This document shows positions 9,379 through 20,200 of a DNA stretch of 23,338 nucleotides, piece after piece. The stretch is from Amanita rubescens (Eukaryota > Basidiomycota > Agaricomycetes > Agaricales > Amanitaceae). The notes under the pieces were generated by a model, which saw nothing but the letters and a program-made list of their open reading frames with translations, was not told the origin of the DNA and searched no databases. Location: the NCBI GenBank assembly GCA_015039365.1, contig WION01000709.1, positions 1 through 23,338 of the forward strand, in the 5' to 3' direction. Numbering within the stretch: the stretch's first letter is position 1; the number at the start of each line of letters is the position of its first letter. A program made the translations under genes and the position numbers.

Positions 9379-11146
9379 TTACAAATGGGACTGTGATGCC
9401 GGCACAAGAATGATCGCCACATTTCTTCCGCTTCCTGTGGCTTGATCGAACAAATTAATGGCCTCAACTCGTGCACCACCACCTTGCTTCTCGGGAATAG
9501 CATCAGCCAGTGAATCTCGGGGTCCATCGTTGACCGCTGAAGCCTCCAAATCATCGACCGCCCATTCTTCCTTCAACCACTGAACTCGGTCTAGGATTAT
9601 CAAACTTTCTACTAGCGGCCCTATCAGGCAGCGCAGTACATGCAAAATTTCCAGTCGACGCTCTAGCAGCAAGTCCCGTTTATCAATAGCCGCCGCGGAG
9701 AGATCTACGCTCAATTTTTGGCCCGCAGCAGCCAAAAAAGTTCCCCAGTCGGCGTAGGCACTATCCGACAAACGTCCCAGAAGGCGCAACGTAGGACTTG
9801 TCCCTATGCCGAAGCCTCTCTCGCTACTATCTCCCGTCCCGAGAGGAGATGCGTCAAAAGTATCTCGCCGACGTGAAGGAGGGGCCGATGTGGTTTTGGT
9901 TTGCAATGACGCTACCGCTGGGTCCGAATCAGCATTTTCTAATTCCAATGATTCGCTCGTCTCTTCTCCGAAAGCATTTGTCCTTAGTAGTTCTCGACCT
10001 AAAAGAGCTCTCCAGACAACTTTACGGATGGATAGGGAGACCGATGAAGTCGCTTTGGGAGACATGAGCCACTGGGAAGGTATCTGTGTGGCAAGGTTAA
10101 ACGCAGATGGTGGCAATCTGGGGGCCGCTGGATGTGACGGTGGTTCAGATAGCGACTTGAGCGCCTTTGAGAGCGGAAAATCTGTATACAGAGTCTGTTA
10201 ATATTAGCCTATCTCAGTGCGGTGACAAGTAAGATTACCTGTTGGTTTAATCAAATTATAGCAGCACCCGACGACGACAGCTCCGGCTAGTCGCCAAGTA
10301 GCGCTCCTACGACGAGCAGAATTTACGCAAGCACGTAGTATATCAGGTGTTAGCGAGCCACAGGCGTGCAGAGCGAGGAAAAGTACTGGATCTGGGTTTC
10401 CGTCATCCGCCTCGATTGATGTTTCGCGCACCCAGTCGTCGACAGCGGGTATGAGTGTATCAGGAGTAATATGGATAGTTTTGTGAGAGATCGGGGTAGA
10501 TAGCTTGGCACTGCCCGACGCGCGAAGAGCGCGGCCGACCCGTTCTTCCCATACTTGTGAACCTCTAGTTTGGCAGTGATCTGAGTCAAGCGCTAGAACG
10601 TGCGTCGTTTGTAGATATAGCTTTAGGGTACGAGTCAAGTATCCCTAGAATCAGGATCAGCAAGGTAGGCGATAAGTTTTATATATCACACACTTGTCCG
10701 GCGCCGACATCCACAATCCTGATCCTTTTCCGCTCGATTTTAATATCGTCAAGTAGCTTCGCTATGTAGGCCACCATTCGAGATACCTCGTGCACTTTTT
10801 TAGGCGACATGCCTCTATCGTCGATAATTATATCCGAAGGGGAGTAATTATGCATTTCGACGGGTCGGCGAGGCAATTGAAGACTTTGTATTCCTTGTAA
10901 AAGCTCGCATAGTTCTTGGGGGACGCTTCCGTGTGCATGATACGCGCTTCCAGAATTAAAACACTCGCTTAGTCGAAGCCAGTGACATTGATTGCCCCCC
11001 TCCCCTGTGTTATCCTTTACCCAATTCCACCAAGACAGCCAAGAATGAGGGGGTTCAAAATCAATGGCCTTCCCGATGTCATTCGGATGGATATTCAAAA
11101 GAGAAGAAACAATGTCAGTTGTGAGAAGTTGCTGGATGTGGTCCAT
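9379..11146 (-). CDS. METTL25/RRNAD1-type methyltransferase-domain protein; 5' end uncertain
   Basis: A putative SAM-dependent methyltransferase of the METTL25/METTL25B family; the substrate in fungi is not known to me. Exons: 11146-10694, 10644-10239, 10181-9379, giving 553 aa from the first in-frame ATG. The motif MSPKKVHEV precedes the SAM-binding loop VDVGAGQGYLTR (D146 onward, made across the 10693-10645 intron). Then come LALDSD, LALHACGSLT, VVGCCYNLI (about 275-283) and a C-terminal half with VVWRALLGR, GRLSDSAYADW, VLRCLIGPLVESLIILDR and NLFDQATGSGRNVAI, all typical of the family. The second intron acceptor at 10182-10183 was chosen because it reads KPTDFPLSKAL. Upstream of 11161 a different frame (to about 11239) reads like the missing N-terminus (AMYIDEF...), shifted by one base, so the true start is probably further right and the gene may be frameshifted. 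Confidence 0.85.
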
Positions 11147-11239
11147 GCCAAACAAATTCACATAAACTCATCGATATACATCGCGGACTTGGAACAAAAC
11201 AACCCGCTATTGCCAGTAAATGCATTACGAACCTCCTGA

Positions 11240-14200
11240 AAATGCTCCACCAATCATTAATTATTCCGATCTATACATTTCTCCCTGAAGGTCTGCATCT
11301 GCAGGCTGACTATCCCAAATTCGAGTCCGCAGCCCTGCCAGCCAGTCTCCGGCGAACCTTACTTGCGATAGCCGGTGCCAAAATGTGTATTTCGGTCCCG
11401 CTAATTTACATAAATCTAATATCTATCATTTTGGATTTTCCTTGTCTCTAATCATAATGCTTTCGATATCTGCTAGATGATCGGACCGGTAGGTCGTAAG
11501 GGTTCCCACAAATATACAGGGACGATACAAAACATGCTGACTTCTGCGATTTTAGTTACATTAGAAGGATATGAGTCATTGCATTGCCGCAGCGGTATTG
11601 AATAGTTGATGTTATGCAGACGGAATGAACCGCGGAAGCACTATATCCAGTCTCCTGTCTCCTATTGTGATGGCGTAATCATGAAATGTTGACAGAATCA
11701 AGAAAGCTAAAACGCTTGGTTCGCCGGATGGAGATTGACCCGCTACTCGCGGCCGTGATTCAAAAGAAAGAAAGAAAAAAACTTTTGAGTGTCGTACTGC
11801 ACTCCGTCACGCTCGGAATTTGTAATGTGGCGTCGAGTTTCCGGAATGTGCCATACAGCAATTATCACGTTTTCAACTGCCCACGCTACCCTCATCCTGC
11901 CTCTGGTCGCATCGAAAGTATCCATACGATTCCCGCAGTCTCGTGTTATTCTGATCACTGTTATTATTAGCCAATCAGACAAACACGTAACGCGTACTAA
12001 CTCCTTCCTTCTACAAGTCATGCCTGTATGCAGGATGCACAGGATATGGGCTCTGCACCCTTAAACTTCGCCGATGGGAAGCAAAAATTCCCCGATTACT
12101 TCACAAGGTTCACCCCGGGTAAATATCCGCCTGGCTATGTGAAACCGGCTCCTTGATTAGCGCCCCGGTCGTCGCCCCAGTGATGTTGCACATGCACAAG
12201 GAGGGAAGAAGTATCGGCATTCGCTGTCTATTTACCGGTTCGACTTTGCCTGCGTCCCCGACATGACCGAGTCTTCGAACCACGATCTTGGTTTATCGTC
12301 CCAAATTAGGCGGGCAAGTGCCATTATTGGATGCCACCGCAGCCTGGTTCTTTGCTCGGCGGCGAGGAGTGGGTGAGCTTCTTAAAATGCCATCTTCTCA
12401 GATTGCGGTCAGACTAGGGCGAAATAAGCGCAGTAGAGCCATTTCCTTCTCAGCGACAGGGTAAGTTGCGTGGCATTGATCACTTGTACGTTCATAGATT
12501 AAGGATTTCTCTTTTTACCCCACCGTTGTTACCTTTCTAATCATTGTCTAGCTTCCTTTATAGTAAAAAGGCATAACGAAAAAAAAGGTAATATAACTAA
12601 ACAGGGCGATACGGACCAAAAATCGACGTGTTTGCGTGGAAGCATGACCTTTTTCCTTCGGTATCTGCCCAGTCTATAGTTACGTGCCCGGCGGTGAGGC
12701 CGATCCAACTGGTTCGATCTCGCTCCGAAGAAGGTCAGAAGGAAAGCATTCTGCTATCTTGGTCGAAAGGTTCGAATGTAAGCCACAGCAATCCTTCTTC
12801 CGGATCTGCTCCTCCCCAGGTTCACAATCATTCACCCTTCCAATGAATCTGCGTCTTGTTTACGAGTATCTATCAGTCACCCTGATAATGGCACACGATC
12901 TTCCGTGCAAGATCGCTTTGCTTACGAGTCGGTGAATCCGCTGGCTCGCGTCAGATCCAACCGGTGACGATGTAAGCCGGAATTGCACGCCTGCGGTTCC
13001 TTTAGAATCTTACTTCTTCCTTCTCATCTATTATTCACGTCATTCACCGCCCGTTTCGTAGGTTCTAATTAACCTACGGTTGATACTCTGTGATATATTG
13101 CAGAATCCTGCCTCCTCGGTGGGTGGGAATGACAACCGCAAAACGTGTTTCAAGAAAAAAAGGGAAAACCGCGTCCTTGAAGAGGGTTATACTCTATGAC
13201 TTTGTACGTACAAGCAACAAGGTGATTATTTCTTTCAGTTTCTATCTGCGTTTGGTATCATTGCACTTTAAACAGCCCAATTCCGCAGTTCACCATTGTT
13301 CAAGCCGGCCAACTCTTTTTTTATTCTTATGGAGGCCGTGCCAACAACGGAGAGGCACCAACGCCGATTTCCAGTCCCTATTCCCTGAGTTTATTTTTTT
13401 TCCCGTTCTACCCTGCACGCGGTACTTCCATATCGTATTTCCTAGTCTCTCGCCGTTCGTGTGAAGCTACTACTACTCATACGCCCATACCCCATGCGGC
13501 TTGTGGCGGCGGCTTGGAGACAGAACGCATGCAATTGAGCCTCATACTCGGATCACCCGGGAGGCAATCGCATGCACGCGGTCACAATGAACAATAAGAA
13601 CAAGCCCAAGGAAAGAAAAAAAATAGGATAACCAGGCGGATCGCATCAAATTGACTTTTTGACGAAAAGGTTGAAAGAGAGGGGGGGGGGAGGAAAACAA
13701 AGTATGATGATAATTGATGAAGATAACTGCAAACTGATAGCGTCATGCGCAACTAGTAAACTAATGTACGTGGCGCGCGCTGAGTCAAACCGACTGATTC
13801 GTAGGCAAGCTTGTCCGTGTTGCGTGCGTGTGTATCTGTATGTGGTCCGTGTGCCGTGTGCCCGTGTTATTCAACTCGCGTGTCGCATCTATGGGACTGT
13901 GACTTTTTTCAAGGTTGGGGGGGAGGTTACTATTCATAGACCCATAAAGTAATCGACATCTTATTCTGGGAATGCACCAGATAGCCGGTACGCGGCACCA
14001 GATGGACCAGTACCCCCGCATCTAAGGAACGATTGAACAGTCATCAAGCAAATGCTATATCTTGCAACTGATTAAGCCTCTTGTAGCATCTTATGGCCGG
14101 TCTAACGACGTCTGGTGTCAACACTATGCTATTGCGCCAGATCCCTGGCAAGGCTCTCAGGCAGACAAATTCGAAACTTACCAGGAGCAGTGGGCAAACT

Positions 14201-15060
14201 GAAAGCGAGTGGCGATCATAAATGTATACACATGCGTTGGTGATCCTTCTGATTCCTTGATTGAATAGAAGAGAGGAGTAGGGAACGTCAGCATTATTAC
14301 TTCCTAATCGGCCCAGAATTTGCGACGAGTCTCGCCGCCTTTTGATGATACTCACACAGTCTTCTGTTTTCTGATGCAAAACTACCGAAACAGGATTCCG
14401 TAGGCTGTGTTGCGGCCAATGATGGAATCGCGATGCTGGGGGATGTCGTGATTATCCAAAGCGTGAGCGTCATGGACATGGTTTGATATTCATCTACCTC
14501 TGGATACGTGCTGCGTGCAACTCGTTTCCATTTCCCACGGAGCGGGACGGTTCCAAAACGGTGATATTTGTGTTTTTCATTCGTAACGGAGTCGCGTAAT
14601 GTGCGATACACATTAATCTATTGGTAACGTAATATAGGTATAACTGCACAATAACAAGAATGAATGACGATAGACACAGGCACAAAGCACGGACAACCAA
14701 GCAAAGGCGAGAGCGGAGAACGGAGATAGCAGGACAGCGATGAGATGTAGCAGAGGATGGAGGGAGTGTGGTATGGAGCGTTATGACCGCAGGTCAACGT
14801 CCGAGTCGGATCGATAACTAGCAGAGCGAGTGTGACCAAAACCAAATAACGGCAGCGGCGCGGAAAACTATCTGTACCGAAAAGGGAACAAGGCGTGATG
14901 CGAGCAGGGTTGGCGTAGGGTTACAGCTCAAAAAGAGAAAAGTCCGAGAATGTGCTTGTGGTCCCTTGTCTTTTGCGATGTGATGCGGGTGGATGTAGGG
15001 TATTTTTGGTACAATATTATAATTCAAAGACAACGTCCGTGCGTTCAAAAGTACAAGCGG
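11240..15060. other. Gene-sparse region, 3.8 kb
   Basis: Between the 5' end of the METTL25-like gene and the 3' end of the homeobox gene. It should hold the promoter of the first and the 3' UTR of the second. Several open frames of 70-125 codons exist on both strands (such as 13090-13464 plus and 14044-14379 minus), but none shows a known domain or coherent exon chain. Low-complexity parts include a run of ten G at 13681-13690, runs of eight T or A near 13394 and 13616, and a GT-rich tract at about 13811-13870. A perfect 8-bp hairpin lies at 13057-13078. No tRNA, snRNA or rRNA was recognised. Confidence 0.5.
13057..13078. repeat. Perfect 8-bp inverted repeat (hairpin)
   Basis: CGTAGGTT at 13057-13064 and its exact reverse complement AACCTACG at 13071-13078 flank a 6-nt loop, CTAATT. 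It sits in a gene-free stretch. It is not followed by a T-run that would suggest a Pol III terminator. Role unknown. Confidence 0.6.
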
Positions 15061-17016
15061 TTAGTGCGGTGCGGCATAGCCTGAGCCTGGTCCCGAGCCA
15101 GGTTGACCATCATAGTAGGTCTGCTGTGTAGTCCCTGCATGGTTGAGGCGTGGGCTAGGATCAAATGAAGAATATACACCAGTGGGTGCCGCGGGATTAT
15201 GAGATCCGTGAGTAGTGAAGGGGTTATTTGACATGGATGGAGGGGCAGATAATGGCGTTAAATCAGATGATAGATAATGAGGGGAGGAAGAAGGACCTGT
15301 CGATCGGGCGCCGGTCCCGTACAGCGGCGCGATCTGACGGTTGTGGTCATAGTCAATATTGGTAGCTGGTCCCAGATGCTGACGGTGTAAAGAAAGGCCG
15401 CTCCTGCCGTTCATATAGCTGGACGAATAATGGCCAGCAGGCGGTGGCGTCGACATGGTCGGCAAGGTCATTGGGTGGAATAACTGAAGGGCATCAGCCG
15501 GCATTGAAGCGCGGCGCCCCAATGGGTCCACCACGTTGGACAACGAGCGGCTGCTCGGTGGAAACGGCACCGTCGTCGTTGGGTGCGAGGGCGGCCGGTG
15601 TGCGGGAGCAAGAATTCTCCTGCGAGCCTATAGATACGTAAGAACTGTGGCGCAACGCAGTAAAAAATAGAGAGACGCTCACATTGATCATCCAGTTGGA
15701 TACTTGGCTCATGCTCAGTCCAGTTGCATTGCACAACTGTTTTTTCTCTTCCTCGCTGGGATACGGATGATCCGAATGACGGTGCAGCCAGGCCTTTAAA
15801 TAATCCGTCGTCTCCTTGGGAAGTTTGCCTCTCTTCCGCGGCGGTCGGTCAACGAGCGAAGAGGTCGATACAGAGGGCGAGACGCGCGGCGGGGAGTTGG
15901 AGACAGCAATAGAGGGCGGCGCAGAGTTCATATTCGGAGAGTATTGCTGATTATTTCCAGGCGGCAAGGGAAAGTCCGGCGTGCTATTAGAAAAGGCCCA
16001 CTCGTTCTTTATACCTGTGACAGATCTGCGATCTTGTTGACCAGAAATACGACCGGAACCGGCAAACATCTGCTGTGGCTGCGACAATGAACCGAATGAT
16101 GGATGACGCAAGCCCTCTTCGTATTTTACAGCCGGGCTGCCAAGTTGACCCGGGGTTGAGCTCGGCCGCACGATTCCAGGAGGTGGGGAATCGTTCCAGG
16201 TCTCGTTTTCGTAGTAAGCAAGGCCAGGGGGTCGCTGATAATCAGACGACAGTGGCGAGTTATAATTGGAGGTGGTAAAGGCAGAGCTGGATGGAGTGGT
16301 GCCATTAGAAAGGCCGGAATTTAAGGTGTCTGCGTAAGAGCCGTCCACACCAAGTACAAAATTGGTCATGACTTTTGGCTTGGCCAGCCTATCGCCTCCT
16401 GTTTGATCCACTTGAGGGAAGGTGTAAGAATTGAGGGAAGAAGGTGCGGAGGGCGTATACGTATGCCGGAGGGCAGACGGCTGGGGATAGGGGGAATGGC
16501 GCTGCTGTCTATTTGTATCTGGTAGGGATGCTCGCCTGGGATGTGGCTCCTCAAAGTTGGTGAGAATGGAAGGCAACTGAAGCTTGGAATGGTCGATTGT
16601 TTTGTCGTCATCGACGCTCCCTGGCTGGGAGGAATCGAGATCCCAATTATTTTGATCGGAAGGATCGTGCCTCGGTTTCTTTGACTGTGGAGAGTCGACG
16701 GGGGAAAGGGCCCGTTTCTCGCCACGTGAAAGGACGCTGTCCGAGTCCGCGGTTGAAGTTGCGGAGCTGGACATGCGGCGGGAGGAGTATTCGATATCCG
16801 AGTCGCTAATTAAAAAGAGTGAGCGTGAGGGGGGATGAATAAATAAATAAATATACATTATAGGGGGGGACGGGGAGAGATAGGGGAAGTCGTCGTCGTG
16901 ATCTTGTTTTGCGTCGTCGGGACTATGTGGGATGAGCGTAGGGGTTGGTTAAGAGAATGAGGAACTCACAGGGTAAAGTGGAAAGCGTAGTCTGGGAGAT
17001 GGGCAGAGGGAGGCAT
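15061..17016 (-). CDS. TALE (KN-type) homeobox transcription factor
   Basis: DNA-binding regulator with a three-amino-acid-loop-extension homeodomain, expected in the nucleus. Exons: 17016-16970, 16922-16857, 16805-15683, 15627-15061, giving 600 aa. The two short 5' exons are my reconstruction: good GT-AG introns (16969-16923 and 16856-16806) join MPPSAHLPDYAFHF to an acidic DHDDDFPYLSPSPP segment in frame with the main exon. A simpler alternative is a start at the MSSSATS methionine near 16772. The homeodomain spans about 361-420: basic PPRKRGKLPKE, helix I YLKAWLHRH, the TALE PYP (385-387), and recognition helix SMSQVSNWMINARRRIL with W409 and N412. The last intron (15682-15628) falls directly after N412. 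The rest is Ser/Pro-rich and probably disordered, with SP-type sites and a KRALSPVDSPQSKKPR basic patch near the N-terminus that may be a nuclear signal. The targets cannot be told from sequence. Confidence 0.95.
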
Positions 17017-17206
17017 GGGGGCCCGTCCGGCGGGGGAGCTTAAGTAGTCGGTCGCGAATAGGATCCAGGAACATCATATAATGAATGAATATTTTGTGTT
17101 CACACAGCCAACGGTGATCGATACAACCACCCCGACCCAAATCGGTTATATTGCTTGATAAACTCGCGTGCCAGGCACGGACGAACTGGCTCGTTTCTCT
17201 CTCTTC
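17017..17206. promoter_or_regulatory. Promoter region of homeobox gene / 3' end of NUD1
   Basis: 190 bp between the NUD1 stop and the homeobox start, both genes on the minus strand. It must contain the NUD1 terminator and the homeobox core promoter or 5' UTR. No specific element was recognised. Function inferred from position. Confidence 0.4.
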
Positions 17207-20200
17207 TCAGATCTCATCGCTCCGACGCCCTAGAATCCCTGCCAGCAACTTCTCTGCCTTCCGTCGCTCCTTCTCACTCATCTCCACCCCATCCAACATC
17301 CGAACTTTCGGGCATGCCCCCATCACAAGCCCACGGTACGCCAATCGTCCACAGTATGTCCCGTCCGGTAAATCCCGTCGAAATTTGCTATCCAATTCTT
17401 GCCACCGCCCCCGTCCCTCGCATGGATACAATGCACCGCCCAAATCTTTCACTAATAGTGGAAGATACCACCCAAGTGTGCAAGGATTCATCCTGGACCC
17501 CCAGTCAGTCTGTAACTATCACCGCACAATCTCCACACTTGCCTGAAATCAAACATCTCCGCCTCCGGCATCCGTTGAACCACCCGGATCAACGCCCTGG
17601 TCCCCTGCACTCGAGACCCGATGATGCTCAGCTTTCTCAAACGTGTCAGTCCCTCCAGCGCTCGTATATCCTCCAGAAAATTGTAGTTGAGATTTAGCAC
17701 CCTCAAGTTCGGTACCAGCATTGCCAACTCCTCGGGAAGCGCGGTTAGTCGACAGGCGGCTAGTTCCAGGTAAACCAGATTGTAGCAATGTTCCTCAAAG
17801 AATCCACTCTTGATGGCATTTCCTACGTAACATGGCTTAATTGCGTTTTTTTTCCATCCCACTCAAAAATACGTACCAGATAGATACAGACGCTTCACAT
17901 CGCGAACATCGCGGGTTTGAATGTTCCTGCAGTGCCTGATTTCAGCAACCCCCCCAATCAGATCATCACGAGATATCGTAAACATACAATGCTCGTCCCC
18001 TCTGATTCCGCAGACTTAGATTTTCTAGCTTGCTCAGCCGGTCTAATTTTACGAGCGTCACCAGCGAATTGTTATCCGCGTATAGCGTGCGAAGATTGGG
18101 AAAAGAAGCCGCATTCAACTCCTGGAGTCGGTTCCCACTGATGCGCAAAATTCTCAGCTTGGGCATGGTTCCGCCCGTCTCTAATTTATCCACACGATTG
18201 CTGTCTGTAATCCGTCAGGCAACGTTTGTCATCGTCATCCCTGTCACTCGCCTACATTCAACGCAATCAAAGATTGCAATGACGCCAATCCTTCAATGCT
18301 CATTAGGCGATTCTTGCTCAAATTCAGCATTTCCAATCGGCTCCTGAATTTTAGTCTCTGAGTAAGCTAATGCGGGGTCGGCAATGAAAACAAACCATTT
18401 GAATTCCGCGCAGTTGATGGTGGAGATCATGTTGCCTTGCAGACTAAGCTTCACAAGGCCATCCATCCGTTCAAGGCCCTCGAGGCTCGTTATTCTGTTC
18501 CCATCGGCTTTGAGTTCATGCAGATGCCGTAGGCACGCTAACTCTGTGAATCCATAATCGTCAGGACAGACCCCACGCCATACTTGGAAAGATCATCACT
18601 TACGCCGCAACGACTCCACCTCGTTCCGGCTAATATCAAGATGCTCAAGATTGGTAAGATGACTGTACGAGGTAAGCTCTGTAAGGCTGAACAACATACA
18701 AATCAGGCATTCGAAATTAGCCGATCAGGTTAGCATGGGCACTTTTTTTTAATTAAATCATCACACCCACCAATTAGATGCAACAGATAACGTTCTTACT
18801 GTATCAGGGACACCACTTAACCACGAAAGATGATTCGAATTTCTACCTTTCCATATCAGATGATCGTCCCGAAACTGATAGAAGGAAATGACGAACAGGT
18901 TTAGCACATCAAGTTGGGGAAGGAACTCTTTCAGGCGAGTAACACTCTCCAACTTCTTATTCGACAAATCAATTGCACTCAGCTCCTCCCAGTAAGGTTC
19001 AAACGGCTGGACATCAGTGATAACCTGTACTAAGCGATCATGCGTAACCCCGAATGAACACTCGGTCAAAAAGGTTCCATTTGCCTTGCTCCCGGTTTGT
19101 CGTGCGGAAGAAGCCTCGCCCGCGTAAGGCCTAGAGCATACTCTACTCTCTGACATATCAAGCTGATTGTGTCGACGTTCTGTCAGTGGACGCATGTCGT
19201 CTGCGCGTCCCGAGCTGCTCGTTCTGGATGGTGACTCGGACGAATCAAATTCTAAAAATTTCGGTGAACAGAAGACCGTAACTCAGGGAAACAGATGCCT
19301 ACCAGAGTCAGAGTCCTCCAGTCCATTCATCATATCAGCAATACGCTTCGATCGTGCTGACACTTGGAATATTCCACTGGTCGACGTGGCCGCCGCCTCT
19401 GCCCGTGATGCGCTTAGACCTCGAATCGGTCCTTCCCGTTTGCCATCGGAGAAGCTGACCGACCGCCGGCGCACCTGCTGCTGCGGCGTTTGAAGTCTAT
19501 TATTTGCACTCTTGAGAACGGAAGCGGGCGTAGCGCTGGAACTCTTCATAGCCGACCGGACGGCGGGTGTCGCGGCCGAAGGTGACTGGTTCGGCCTGGC
19601 TGGCGTACTAGTGCTATTAATGGAGGACGGCGGTACTTGCAGGTGTGCTGGCTCCTGGGCATCGGTATTCTGCCGCTCATGTGAAACATCAATTGTTTCT
19701 AATCTCGTCCCGTTCGCAGCAGTCTCTCCAGTTTGGGCCCCACCCTCTTCTAGATCCATAGACTGATCTGGTCTTCCTTGGTAGCTATCGCCTTCCACGC
19801 CAGTCATCACGTGCACGACATGCATGGATGCATCTGTTGAAAAGCTTGTCAATTCCATCTCTTCATCGTCCACTTCTGATTGTTCCTCAATTCGGCTCAT
19901 CGCCGCGGAGGCATCCTCGTCTGTCAATTGACTGGCTTCTCGTATTGGCTCGATCTCTTGACTAGTGTTTCCCGCCTCGTCTCTCAAACTTTCGATGTCG
20001 CCAAAAGGATCGTCGCTTACTTCGGTAGCGGAACCTACTTCAACACCTCTGTTGGCTTGATGGGAAGGATTTTTGATCCATTTCATTGTCACTTTGTCAA
20101 ATATCATTTCGCCAAGTTTATCGGGCAGCCTAGGTATATCAGCCGGCACAATAGTTCTCATCTGAGCAGGGCCCGGATGTTTTACGAGGGAGGGCGCGCT

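Noticed and set aside
13090..13464. 124-codon plus-strand open frame
   Set aside because: Low-complexity, T/C-rich translation with no domain, no plausible exon partners and no family resemblance.
14044..14611. Two overlapping minus-strand open frames downstream of the homeobox gene
   Set aside because: No recognisable motifs; more likely chance frames in 3' UTR or intergenic DNA.
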